DNA from: Procambarus clarkii
Lineage: Eukaryota > Arthropoda > Malacostraca > Decapoda > Cambaridae
Assembly: GCF_040958095.1 (NCBI RefSeq)
Contig: NC_091195.1
Span: 22,137,865-22,201,864, forward strand
Direction: 5' to 3'
Length of the DNA stretch: 64,000 bases
Of this stretch, positions 59,501 to 60,772 are shown in pieces. A program made the position numbers and the translations under genes. The notes under the pieces were generated by a model. The model made no database searches and was not told the origin of the DNA. It saw only the letters and a program-made list of their open reading frames with translations. Positions within the stretch are counted from its first letter, which is position 1. Each line of letters begins with the position of its first letter.

Positions 59501-60455
59501 TCCTCATTTGCATCTTAAAACCAGGTATCTCTGGTGTGGTGTAAGGAAATGCAAACGGACGCAAAGAAAAAAAACCTGGCCATGATCAGAACGAAATGGA
59601 ATGCCAGGGCACATGCAAGGTGTGGCATAAACATAAATGTATTCCTGACAAAATATTGTTAAAAGAAGTCAAAACCACTTAACTGAGAGAAGCCAATAAT
59701 GGTCCAGCATAGGCTACAAGTATTGGACAGGATACACCTGGCAAAAGAGTGAAAGGGCAAGCATGGTCGAGACCTTAGATATGACTGGCCGACATATGGT
59801 AGGGAATTTGCCTCGTTTCCTAAGTGGGGGGTTCCTAATTTCCTTCTAGTAGGCCTTTGTTTTGATGCACCTACACGCTCTTGTAAGTTTTCCCTGGTTC
59901 ATGGTTAATCTCTGATCCCCCCCATGCTTCCTTTGCCATGTGGAGTGAGCCAAATTCTGGTCCTGCCTCCTGAAGGTAAAGAACAGAGTCTCAAAGAGAC
60001 CTGATGCGTTGGACTAGAGCTTACTGGAACTAGAGCTAAGCTTAGAGTGCTAGTAATGGGTCCTGCCCAGAAAATGTAACTTTGAATGTGAGAAACTACA
60101 AAGGAATAAAATTAAATGCTTTGAAATGCAGAATATGTACTGTAATGTTTTTATGAAATTACAGTACTGTAAGTGGAAACAAAATAGTATATCCAACCCT
60201 TAGATCCACTGAAACTTTTTCTTTTTTATCAAGAAAACCTGATGTAAACATTGTATGGAATATATTATTTTGATGTCCAAAACCATGGATGAAATGCCTG
60301 ACCTGAGTTGGATCTTGGTGGATAGGTGGCACGGCAGACCAGGTGTCAAGTGCCACATAGCGGCGATAACGAATCCACTTCCGCCGCCGTACACACGAAT
60401 TCCACCTCTTCTCCGTGGTGTATGTCCTCGGGAAATCTATTGCATATGTCCATCC
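6495..60455 (-). CDS. TECPR1: TECPR1 orthologue with embedded galectin domain (18 exons, 5' end outside window)
   Basis: TECPR1 works at damaged or pathogen-containing lysosomes and autophagosomes. In vertebrates it binds sphingomyelin through its N-terminal dysferlin domain and recruits ATG5-ATG12 for LC3 lipidation. Exons in transcript order: 60303-60455, 55672-55764, 55284-55464, 48964-49217, 38448-39457, 31242-31346, 29822-29993, 26517-26682, 26202-26317, 22367-22506, 19432-19510, 18123-18245, 17712-17855, 17400-17565, 16450-16664, 11252-11461, 10692-10925, 6495-6857. All use AG/GT, phases agree, and the sum is 3,924 nt. Order and motifs match human TECPR1 (1,165 residues) except for a galectin insert of about 162 residues and a longer acidic linker. 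The first ~136 residues are off the right edge. Human residues were recalled, not searched. The family call is very sure. The end of 17712-17855 and the end of 26202-26317 are the weakest joins. Confidence 0.93.
6858..7779. other. intron sequence, nothing recognised
   Basis: Part of the TECPR1 intron between the last two exons. No clear element was identified before LINE similarity begins near 7,780. Confidence 0.4.
8219..8477 (+). repeat. tRNA-derived SINE (type 1a) inside LINE
   Basis: tRNA-like head GGCCTGACAGCCGAGTGGAC with B box GGTTCGATTCC. Then the body with AGCAGTAAATAGGTATCTGG, then the tail GGGGACGCTAAGCCCCG. It interrupts the LINE reading. Confidence 0.85.
9902..10106 (+). repeat. 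tRNA-derived SINE (type 1b) inside LINE, internally deleted
   Basis: Head GTCGGCCGAGCGGACAGCAC with B box GGTTCGATCCC and the shared body. The segment between GTCACGGGCT and AAAGCCCCGAAATCATC is missing compared with other copies. It splits the LINE between its KLEYAAVVW-like and PYLKKHINKLEK-like segments. Confidence 0.85.
10692..10925 (-). CDS. TECPR1: TECPR1 exon w17: C-terminal tectonin repeats
   Basis: Encodes VWGVSVTGEVVIRQGVTE and GVWAVSKDGRAHLRLGI, two tectonin blades matching human LWAVSDKGDVLCRLGVSE and VWAVARDGSAFYRGSV. Acceptor TAG is at 10926-10928, donor CAG/GTGAGT. Phase 0 both ends. Confidence 0.93.
10926..11251. repeat. intron with degenerate 22-bp tandem repeat next to the splice donor
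   Basis: From about 11,142 to 11,258 the minus strand reads as roughly five diverged units of the type TTTCTGTAAGTTGCATGGCTTG. The donor of exon w16 (GT at 11250-11251) lies in the first unit. Two further GTAAGTTG copies occur at 11,157-11,162 and 11,144-11,149. Confidence 0.65.
11252..11461 (-). CDS. TECPR1: TECPR1 exon w16: second dysferlin domain, DysFC
   Basis: Encodes TSEWCVDYHTPGGVD, EGWQYATDFPLSYHG and VRRRRWVRKCR, matching human DWFVDFSVPGGTD, EGWQYASDFPASYHG, VRRRCWARKCK. Phase 0 at both ends, donor TCT/GTAAGT. The donor lies in the first unit of a degenerate 22-bp tandem repeat that continues into the intron. Confidence 0.95.
11462..12364. other. intron sequence, nothing recognised
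   Basis: No repeat family or coding pattern that I can name. Upstream part of the 5-kb intron between w15 and w16. Confidence 0.4.
12365..14690 (-). pseudogene. CR1/jockey-type LINE, 5'-truncated, frameshifted
   Basis: Minus-strand RT with SGVPQGSVLAP, FADDAKIIGR, YGFRSGRSCVSN, the maturase-like C-terminus (HINKLEKVQRHATKWLPEL) and WNKLSEKVVEAKTVSSFKAL. The tail at about 12,365-12,415 is the family 3' end. Reading frame is broken near 13,440, 13,678 and 14,187-14,260. The 5' end stops within the endonuclease domain. It is closely related to the plus copy at 45.3-48.6 kb. Confidence 0.88.
14691..15724. repeat. intron with AACAAGTTGTAACA-type degenerate repeat
   Basis: At about 15,210-15,390 several AACAACTTTCTAAC/AACAAGTTGTAAC words sit between ends AAACACACGACG and GCTGTGTGTTTGC. 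This suggests a small foldback element. At 15,050-15,118 is a motif also found at 16,333-16,402 (AGAAGAACTCCTAGAACCCC-like). The rest is unremarkable. Confidence 0.4.
15725..15975 (-). repeat. tRNA-derived SINE (type 1a)
   Basis: Reverse-oriented copy: tail near 15,725-15,780, body TCCCAGGTATCTATTTACTG, and head ending TCAGCCGTCAGGCCCC. Flanked on the right by a separate tail-core fragment. Confidence 0.85.
16020..16110 (-). repeat. retroposon tail-core fragment
   Basis: Carries ACAAGAGTTCTTACATCCTT and CACTAGCACGCATAGCGTTTC, the conserved tail found complete in the SINEs at 49.7 and 63.4 kb. No head present. Confidence 0.55.
16450..16664 (-). CDS. TECPR1: TECPR1 exon w15: second dysferlin domain, DysFN
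   Basis: Encodes VRHMYVWENQRWNPVTGF, THRGLPTDRHTWSDQTG and SRHWSW. This is near identical to human VHIYENQRWNPVTGY and SRGLPTDRYMWSDASG, the DysFN hallmark (E-N-Q-R-W). Phase 1 in, phase 0 out (TGG/GTGAGG). Confidence 0.95.
16665..17399. repeat. intron with decayed SINE
   Basis: Around 16,965-17,105 the sequence GGTCCCAGGTACTTATATACT and a reversed B-box-like segment mark an old minus-strand tRNA-derived SINE. The rest of the intron shows nothing recognised. Confidence 0.4.
17400..17565 (-). CDS. TECPR1: TECPR1 exon w14: second part of the split blade and next tectonin blade
   Basis: Encodes LSEWYWQGLGGHLKCVE, then VTWGISHDFHVYTYTG and GGGLYK. It matches human MFWRQMGGHLRMVE, VVWGIGYDHTAWVYTG, GGGCF. 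The acceptor may be at 17566-17567 (first residues IMLSQ) or at 17551-17552 (first residues GERQ). Both are in frame. The second gives exactly the human blade-loop length if the galectin exons are skipped. Ends in phase 1. Confidence 0.88.
17712..17855 (-). CDS. TECPR1: TECPR1 exon w13: galectin C-terminal strands
   Basis: Encodes ISINDKFWCSFKHRFSFAKI then THLVVRGGITVDAVTYN, the closing strands of a galectin (V-N-G-x-x-F-x-F-x-H-R, then I-x-x-L-x-V-x-G-D-x-x-V). Acceptor TTTCAG is at 17856-17857. The donor is uncertain: CCA/GTATAT ending at 17712 or TCA/GTACCA ending at 17718 both keep phase 0. A third possibility lies further downstream. Confidence 0.82.
18123..18245 (-). CDS. TECPR1: TECPR1 exon w12: galectin W-G-x-E region
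   Basis: Encodes NSVLNSKKKGIWGSEVIED, LTGLSPGVHCEVSVVCDDNDFK. This fits the galectin pattern V-x-N-S-x(3-4)-G-x-W-G-x-E-x-R, then G-x-x-F-E/x-V-x-V-x-x-x-x-x-F. The Trp stacking residue (18210-18212) and Glu (18201-18203) are present, but the final Arg is Ile (18195-18197). Phase 0 at both ends. Confidence 0.88.
18312..18480 (+). repeat. solo arm of an inverted-arm element
   Basis: Begins CATTTTCTGGTGGGCCCTCA and later GCCTCCGAGATCC and GGGAGCCAGGATGA, matching the left arm of the element at 55,886. A run of ten G at 18,468-18,477 marks its end. Confidence 0.5.
19153..19262 (-). repeat. CR1/jockey LINE 3' tail fragment
   Basis: Reverse copy of the LINE 3' end: TAATTACCTAAGTGTAGTTAC, then TGAAATTATTAATGGTTCTGG equivalent to the C-terminal SSFKAL region. 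Heavily 5'-truncated. Confidence 0.65.
19432..19510 (-). CDS. TECPR1: TECPR1 exon w11: galectin sugar-binding core (H-x-N-P-R)
   Basis: Only 79 nt: FHINLQTS, then ANIALHINPRFFEK. The H-x-N-P-R motif carries three of the canonical galactose-contacting residues: His at 19456-19458, Asn at 19450-19452, Arg at 19444-19446. Donor AAG/GTTAGT, phase 0 out. FxINL plus ALHxNPRF is diagnostic for a galectin. Confidence 0.88.
19672..22045. repeat. 27-bp minisatellite array (about 87 units)
   Basis: The unit is CCTGCACCCTACACCACCAT plus TCTGCAG (27 bp, nine codons). It diversifies rightward into CATCC/CTTCAG variants, so the left third is homogeneous and the rest is a mosaic. Because 27 is a multiple of three and stops are rare, several frames on both strands stay open for hundreds of codons. 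I read these as non-coding. It sits in the TECPR1 intron between galectin exons w10 and w11. Confidence 0.92.
22105..22180 (+). repeat. diverged retroposon tail-core fragment
   Basis: TTGCCCAAAGCGCTGTGCGTG followed by GTTAGTGCCTTTA is a diverged copy of the CCCGAAACGCT-type tail core seen at 32.8 and 49.9 kb. Confidence 0.4.
22367..22506 (-). CDS. TECPR1: TECPR1 exon w10: galectin domain, N-terminal strands
   Basis: Begins LRAESVAAHQQLPVG and continues TFLLNRGFRPGCFISVSGKI, then HSSAD. Galectins open with a strand, an LP-containing turn, then G-x-x-I-x-I-x-G-x-(5-8 residues)-x-R/x-F-x-I-N-L. The pattern runs straight into the next exon's FHINL. Phase 0 in, phase 2 out (CA/GTAGGA). The intron before it is 3.7 kb and the one after holds the 27-bp minisatellite. 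Confidence 0.85.
22530..23000 (+). repeat. DIRS-related terminal/interior fragment
   Basis: Contains TTCTGGGCGAGTCCCGGAGG, then CATCAGTCAATTTGAATGGAG and CAGAACCTGGCCCC. The same block recurs at 25,483-25,715 and inverted at 37,665-37,835 at the end of the DIRS-like derivative. Confidence 0.55.
23150..23575 (+). pseudogene. LINE C-terminal fragment ending in the SINE-type tail
   Basis: Plus-strand reading gives GPRLFNMLPLHIRG, TVFKRELDKHLQRIPDQPG and QSINQEAW, a typical decapod non-LTR RT C-terminus. It is followed by GGGGACGCTAAGCCCCGGAA, the tail of the type 1 SINEs. The rest of the RT is missing. Confidence 0.7.
23576..24839. other. unclassified moderately GC-rich block, possibly LTR-derived
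   Basis: Compositionally distinct from neighbours, with no coding frame recognised. TGTTACGG at 23,011 and the general look suggest an old LTR, but I see no paired copy, primer-binding site or polypurine tract. Confidence 0.25.
24840..25057. repeat. 109-bp tandem duplication
   Basis: 24,840-24,948 and 24,949-25,057 align along their length (GTGGCTGG start, GGCAACACTTTGGCAACAAG near the end) with moderate divergence. Confidence 0.65.
25058..25482. other. unclassified intron segment
   Basis: Contains TACATTGGTGGGAGCAAAAA, which faintly resembles the start of an LTR-element interior. Nothing else supports that reading. Confidence 0.25.
25483..25715 (+). repeat. DIRS-related terminal fragment
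   Basis: CATTTTCTGGGCGAGTCCCG, CATCAGTCAATGCATGGAG and CCAGATCCTGGCCCC match the 22.5-kb block. From 25,716 to the next exon nothing was recognised. Confidence 0.55.
26202..26317 (-). CDS. TECPR1: TECPR1 exon w9: first strands of the split tectonin blade
   Basis: Encodes CNQFRGLTG, then MVWAVTSQGDVFLHD and an acidic tail CSTTEEEAS. It matches human AIWSITCKGDIFVSE. I used acceptor TTTGCAG/CTTG, because the nearer AG at 26304-26305 shifts the frame. The donor AGT/GTTAAT is weak but is the only acceptable phase-0 choice. The domain continues after a galectin insert, so this exon ends in the middle of a blade. Confidence 0.8.
26517..26682 (-). CDS. TECPR1: TECPR1 exon w8: second half of PH-like domain
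   Basis: Encodes EEISCSTILTSVMCVE, then RSLVAMYHPDEPLRPKTLCF and the closing helix ETDAEDWLNHIS. The last matches human ATEQDMNDWLALLS, the PH C-terminal helix with its invariant Trp. Phase 0 in, phase 1 out (ACAG/GTAGGT). Sequence identity to human is low here, but length and the helix support it. Confidence 0.85.
26870..28345 (-). pseudogene. second-family CR1-type LINE, internally deleted and frameshifted
   Basis: Minus-strand fragments read endonuclease start (KFDALCAHAE, PDIIGISETWG near 28,230-28,340), RT (MDFAKAFDTVSYERL, WIKQWLKHRKQRVVLNG) and C-terminal region (VVQLYKSLVRPHLDYC, ALEKVQHRATK). Most of the endonuclease and part of the RT are missing, and G-runs around 28,170-28,190 add frameshifts. 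Its 3' end near 26,870-26,900 also occurs at 32,230 in plus orientation. Confidence 0.8.
28348..28590 (+). repeat. tRNA-derived SINE (type 1b)
   Basis: Head TTCGGCCGAGCGGACAGCAT, body TAGCAGTAAAATAGGTACC and tail GGGGACACTAAAAAAGCCCC. It abuts the truncated LINE directly on its left. Confidence 0.85.
29036..29180 (-). repeat. TAA microsatellite plus retroposon tail core
   Basis: ATAATAATAATAATAATAAT is followed by TTTTATTTAGGTAAGGTACA, and AAAGCGTTTCGGGCAG closes the fragment. It is the inverse of the element at 32,810-32,945. Confidence 0.6.
29822..29993 (-). CDS. TECPR1: TECPR1 exon w7: first half of PH-like domain
   Basis: Encodes YEEAVEGSSWVISGQCRWW and on through VPASLELVMVG to VRYSLGSPHV. 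It aligns with human HYEQAVEQSVWVKTGALQWW and the following PH-domain strands. Phase 2 in, phase 0 out (GTG/GTAGGT). A 63-bp minisatellite ends about 60 bp upstream of its acceptor. Confidence 0.88.
30041..30067. repeat. 10-bp-arm inverted repeat
   Basis: CAAGTATCGT and ACGATACTTG flank a 7-nt loop, at the boundary between the minisatellite and the w7 acceptor region. Confidence 0.6.
30068..30740. repeat. 63-bp minisatellite in TECPR1 intron
   Basis: About ten units. The best-preserved three (about 30,413-30,601) repeat every 63 bp and carry ACTTACAAGCACACAGGAGG and AATATTCACAACTAACAGTA. On the gene's sense strand each unit holds a pyrimidine-rich run and a GTAAGT donor-like site. Units degrade toward the right. 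Confidence 0.85.
30930..31145. repeat. 27-bp and related tandem repeat
   Basis: Repeats of AGTGGAGGAAGCTATTACAA plus GTATCGA (27 bp), then a related GAGGTGGAGGAGGTTACAAG unit. Purine-rich on the plus strand. It ends about 100 bp downstream (gene sense) of exon w6. Confidence 0.85.
31242..31346 (-). CDS. TECPR1: TECPR1 exon w6: ATG5-binding-like helix (AIR)
   Basis: Encodes FMSEG to KPFTG (35 residues). The segment PWRVNVLQSLRSRY aligns with human AWRKQIFQQLTERTKRE, the ATG5-interacting region that resembles the ATG16L1 N-terminal helix. The Trp is at 31304-31306. I chose donor GG/GTATGT rather than the GTGAGC six bases downstream, because only the former keeps frame with the next exon and restores GYEEAVE (human HYEQAVE). 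Confidence 0.85.
31556..31817. mobile_element. foldback MITE, family A copy 2
   Basis: Same structure as the 5.5-kb copy: GGGGCCAGATTCACGAAAGC at the left and its inverse TTCGTGAATCTGGCCCC at the right. Arms run through most of the element. Confidence 0.8.
32040..32275 (+). repeat. LINE 3' end fragment (family of 26.9-28.3 kb)
   Basis: Reads a degraded LINE C-terminus (WNRQPAEAVNAKTLLG-like) followed by CTTCCTGTCCTTATCGAGGC and ATTAGTGGCCCTCAGGTAAA. The latter is also the reversed 3' end of the 26.9-kb LINE. Confidence 0.65.
32276..33777 (+). repeat. intron with retroposon tail core and TTGTA microsatellite
   Basis: At 32,810-32,945: GCCCGAAACGCTTTGCGTAA, GTGGCTTTAGGCATTGTATG, then TTGTA repeats, a plus-strand copy of the tail core. 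Elsewhere in this interval I see only AT-rich sequence and TACTGTA words. Confidence 0.5.
33778..34159. mobile_element. possible fragment of piggyBac-type element
   Basis: TTAACCCTTAAGTCGCTAAG at 33,778 and TTCCCTGAGCACTGGGGGAT near 33,866 resemble the end and subterminal region of the 3,295-5,018 element. The right end is not clear. Confidence 0.3.
34160..37835 (-). mobile_element. DIRS1-like retrotransposon derivative lacking RT
   Basis: On the minus strand, 36,087-35,100 reads a gag-like polypeptide in pieces (SFWRFSASRSLPKEVREAIA, LVAEDLRARGIWLRF, ADSAVVQYLQAAASSCRR). It is followed immediately by a tyrosine-recombinase-like stretch (LLLALASGGQVGELHAL, CSFGPGG, stop, then PKNETVAFRRGPWVVDAWL). 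DIRS elements normally place RT, RNase H and a methyltransferase-like domain around these; here they are absent. Stops and frameshifts make it inactive. Ends match dispersed fragments elsewhere in the window. DIRS1-like elements are known in decapods. Confidence 0.6.
37836..38447. other. intron sequence, nothing recognised
   Basis: AT-rich, with no repeat or coding pattern recognised before exon w5. Confidence 0.4.
38448..39457 (-). CDS. TECPR1: TECPR1 exon w5: fourth tectonin blade and long disordered linker
   Basis: A 1,010-nt exon, the largest in the gene. It opens VWGVSNEDHTIVLRTGV (tectonin) then GRTWRSICLP. About 270 residues rich in Ser, Glu, Asp and Asn follow, with Pro-Ser runs, and look intrinsically disordered. 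It closes with PLEAEHLWLWVTGGGC, matching the human DDHPLWAWVSGGGC. The linker is clearly longer than in human and no motif in it is recognised. It ends in phase 2. Confidence 0.92.
39480..41050. repeat. probable DIRS-related or inverted-arm repeat debris
   Basis: AACCAGCATTGAATGTAATG at 39,488 and TTTCTGGTGGGGTTTTTC near 40,900 echo end motifs of the elements at 34 and 56 kb. The interior resembles their non-coding sequence in composition only, so the assignment is weak. Confidence 0.35.
41459..41545. repeat. (ACAT)n microsatellite
   Basis: About 20 repeats of ACAT with one interruption, ending in a short TATACACA stretch. It immediately precedes a SINE. Confidence 0.95.
41619..41880 (+). 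repeat. tRNA-derived SINE (type 1a)
   Basis: Head GGCCTGACAGCTGAGTGAAC, B box GGTTCGATCCC, body GCAGTAAACAGGTACCTGGG, tail GAGACGCTAAGCCCTG. Confidence 0.88.
42080..44431 (-). mobile_element. complete Tigger/pogo-type DNA transposon
   Basis: Flanked by TA at 42078-42079 and 44432-44433. The ends are CAGGCATACCTCAGAATGCG and, in reverse complement, CAGTGGTACCTCGGAATGTG, so imperfect TIRs starting CAG. Subterminal CGCCTTCCGAAAACTCGCAT-like words occur near both ends. Total length is 2,352 bp, with one long transposase frame. Structure fits Tc1-mariner/Tigger. Confidence 0.9.
42357..44129 (-). CDS. Tigger-type transposase, catalytic core deleted
   Basis: Likely start is MSPKKASGKDKG at 44,129 (590 residues). 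An upstream in-frame Met adds 19 implausible residues. Domains in order: HTH_psq (EEKQEIIRKHENGTRVVELC), CENP-B-type HTH (WFEKFRKRSGI), then the DDE core with first Asp in FNCDETGLFW and second in LLLDNAPAHP. After FLPPNTTPLI the family normally has QPMDQ, holding the third Asp, followed by about 20 residues. Here it reads HSSN then FRKCFE, so the motif is gone. The frame is otherwise open and ends with an acidic and Ser/Pro-rich tail. Predicted inactive for cutting. Confidence 0.9.
   Translation of the reverse strand: MSPKKASGKDKGQKAHVRMTIEEKQEIIRKHENGTRVVELCRQYNKATSTICTILKKKNKIMSANVAKGVRTLTAQRPQILEEVEKLLLIWIHDKELRGDSVSEAIICEKARVLHEDLLKKTPATSDADKKEFKASRGWFEKFRKRSGIHSVTRHGEAASSDKPAAGRFIDEFKEFAEDEGYLPQQVFNCDETGLFWKRMPKRTYITKEEKSLPGHKPMKDRFTLVLCSNASGDLKIKPLLVYHSENPRVFKQYNVQKTRLCVMWKSNKKAWVTRLIFSEWVNEVLCPAIEKYLQEKQLPLKAVLLLDNAPAHPPGLEDDLMPQYNKFLTVKFLPPNTTPLIHSSNFRKCFEVTEATNLTLKEFWREHFNICSALKLVDKAWQEVTQRTLISGWRKLWPEGVRELDFEGFEPINDAPIVEEIVSLGQQMGLELDGDDVEELVEEHNEELTTEELLALQQEQQVNTAANDSAVEEEVAAAPIAPANVPSAVIKKVCQMWEEIQTTIEQTHPEKAVVGRCLNLFNDNVMPYYRESLRRREKQASMDRFVVRKSSSEPQPGPSGTQVKRPRESTPERSSLPDVIMEGDSPSKQ
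44505..44728. mobile_element. possible small TTAA-flanked MITE
   Basis: TTTAACCACTGTGCTGCGCC at the left and GCACACTGCAGGGGTTAATG at the right look like short imperfect inverted ends beside TTAA. AT-rich interior. Weak evidence. Confidence 0.35.
45329..45718 (+). pseudogene. LINE ORF1 C-terminal fragment
   Basis: 129 residues including FRRIGKYEKEKNRPLRVMF, NARKLQSDEV and DLSKEDREKLKMNLIEAKRL. This is the nucleic-acid-binding C-terminal domain typical of L1/CR1-type ORF1 proteins. The N-terminal part is missing because the insertion is 5'-truncated. Ends 36 bp before ORF2. Confidence 0.75.
45755..48597 (+). pseudogene. LINE ORF2: AP endonuclease and reverse transcriptase, one frameshift
   Basis: The first frame (45755-47641) encodes the endonuclease (YTNIDGVRSK, ALSETKLEG, LLILGDFNFRAIDW, SDHVLLDIKY) and the RT fingers/palm (NYRPVSLTSV, YGFRSGRSC, YLDLKKAFDRVPH). 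The second frame (47611-48597) continues with SGVPQGSVLAP, FADDAKIIGR and the C-terminal HINKLEKVQRHATKW. The break at 47,627-47,630 is a 4-nt loss compared with the sibling at 12.4 kb, which has two CTGA copies where this has one. No other disruption seen. Confidence 0.9.
48655..48900 (+). repeat. tRNA-derived SINE (type 1b)
   Basis: Head GTCGGCCGAGCAGACAGCAC, B box GGTTCGATCCC, body ACCTAGCAGTAAAATAGGTA, tail GGGGACACTAAAAAGCCCCG, then a short CA tract. It lies between the LINE and exon w4. Confidence 0.88.
48964..49217 (-). CDS. TECPR1: TECPR1 exon w4: tectonin repeats 2-4
   Basis: Begins GDWVVVEPPED and contains VWAITRDHRVWFRRG, nearly identical in plan to the human VWAVTKDWKVWFRRG blade, then LNMVAVGPNDQ. 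There is an extra loop of roughly 15 residues (SQDVTT to QQNLD) before GTSW that human lacks. Phase 1 in, phase 0 out, donor CAG/GTGAGT. A SINE ends only about 65 bp downstream, at 48,900. Confidence 0.92.
49218..49688. other. intron sequence, nothing recognised
   Basis: AT-rich. A small local inverted repeat (ACAATAGACAACAATAAAAT with TTGTCTATTGT) is near 49,264-49,300. Confidence 0.4.
49689..49964 (+). repeat. tRNA-derived SINE (type 2) with poly-A
   Basis: tRNA-like head GTCTCCGTGGTGTAGTGGTA with a B-box-like GGGTTCGTATC. Body with AACTCAACAGTAAAATGTGT, tail core CTGCCCGAAACGCTACCC, and a terminal poly-A of about 23. A minus-strand copy is at 63,405-63,663. Confidence 0.85.
50310..50535 (-). 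repeat. LINE C-terminal fragment (family of 23.2 kb)
   Basis: Reverse-oriented sequence with CAACCAGGCTGTTGGATGCA and ACAGCCTGGTTAACGAGGTATCC. It corresponds to the IPDQPGCDS/AASNSLVDQ region of the 23.2-kb fragment, including the downstream FKRELDK equivalent. Confidence 0.6.
50718..54690. repeat. 20-bp satellite array (about 199 units)
   Basis: Unit ACCCAAACCATCAATACTAC, almost invariant. Two sites vary: C/T at position 17 throughout, and T/A at position 11 only from 52,611 rightward. A 460-bp block (53,121-53,580) recurs exactly at 53,781-54,240, a 660-bp higher-order period. One 1,379-codon frame spans the array because 20 bp repeats yield no stop in any plus frame. It has no coding features. 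Located in the intron between w3 and w4. Confidence 0.95.
54755..54835 (+). repeat. CR1/jockey LINE 3' tail fragment
   Basis: ATATGACAGAGTACTGGGAA, GATGGGACACCATGAGC and CATAACTGCACTTAAATAAT match the LINE C-terminus and 3' end. It lies immediately right of the satellite. From 54,836 to 55,283 nothing else was recognised. Confidence 0.75.
55284..55464 (-). CDS. TECPR1: TECPR1 exon w3: tectonin repeats 1-2
   Basis: Encodes about 60 residues with the tectonin signature (IWAVTWDGTAIVRTGV) preceded by the strand VTSVSIGRSGR. The repeat pattern is x-W-A/G-V-x-x-D/x-G-x-x-x-x-R-x-G-V/I. Acceptor TAG is at 55465-55467 and donor GT at 55282-55283. It ends in phase 1, which the next exon completes. 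Confidence 0.92.
55672..55764 (-). CDS. TECPR1: TECPR1 exon w2: start of first tectonin repeat
   Basis: Encodes 31 residues, EPFIDIGVGGGEV to VWGVTALGR. It aligns with the human stretch from DPFNDLSVGG to VWAVSLQGK, the first strand of the first TECPR blade. Phase 0 at both ends, with donor AGA/GTGAGT. A 207-bp intron holding a CA tract (about 55,612-55,630) separates it from the next exon. Confidence 0.9.
55886..60082. mobile_element. 4.2-kb element with long imperfect inverted arms
   Basis: The left arm (from 55,886: TTTTCTGGTGGGCCCCATAG, AGCTTAGCTC, CAGGAGCCAGGACC, AATTTGGCTC) matches the reverse complement of the right arm (TTTTCTGGGCAGGACCCATT, AGCTTAGCTC, CAGGAGGCAGGACC, AATTTGGCTC) over about 140 bp. 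The interior is rich in purines on the plus strand and has only short open frames that I cannot assign. It may be a DIRS relative or a non-autonomous DNA transposon. It fills most of the intron between w1 and w2. Confidence 0.6.
59252..59478. mobile_element. MITE with GTTGACCAAACCACACACTAG ends
   Basis: Left GTTGACCAAACCACACACTA and right TAGTGTGGTTTGGTCAAC are inverted. The interior has GACGACGTTTCGGTCCGTCC. It is nested in the 4.2-kb element. A partial relative with the same words is at 60,548-60,650. Confidence 0.65.
60303..60455 (-). CDS. TECPR1: TECPR1 exon w1: C-terminal half of first dysferlin domain (DysFC)
   Basis: Encodes 51 residues beginning GWTYAIDFP and including NSCVRRRKWIRYRRY, a textbook DysFC segment close to human TECPR1 residues 137-187. 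The Trp at 60402-60404 (in KRWNSC) aligns with human Trp154, reported to be needed for sphingomyelin binding. Acceptor AG is at 60456-60457 and donor GT at 60301-60302. It starts and ends in phase 0. The DysFN half and the beta-propeller start must lie beyond 64,000, as I found no match between here and the window edge. Confidence 0.93.
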
Positions 60456-60547
60456 CTGTCAACAGTGACCATTACTATAATAAAAATGACTATATAACAG
60501 CCTTCACATGCAGACAATGAGTCACAATAACGTGGCTGAAGATAAGA

Positions 60548-60650
60548 TGACCAAACCACACACCAGAAGATAAAGAAATGACGACGTTTCGGTCCGTCCT
60601 GGTCTATTATCATATGATAATGGTCCAGGATGGACCGATATGATGTTTAA
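60548..60650. repeat. partial MITE related to 59,252-59,478
   Basis: TGACCAAACCACACACCAGA, then GACGACGTTTCGGTCCGTCC. An internal inverted segment then turns back (TGATAATGGTCCAGGATGGA). Confidence 0.5.
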
Positions 60651-60772
60651 TAATAATATGATGTTTTATGAAAATAAGTTCCAGCTCCTATGCCATGGAA
60701 GAAAAAAAATAAATGTAGACCTTGCAAACATTCAATGGGAGATGGTCTTAAGCGACAAAACTCCCACACAAG

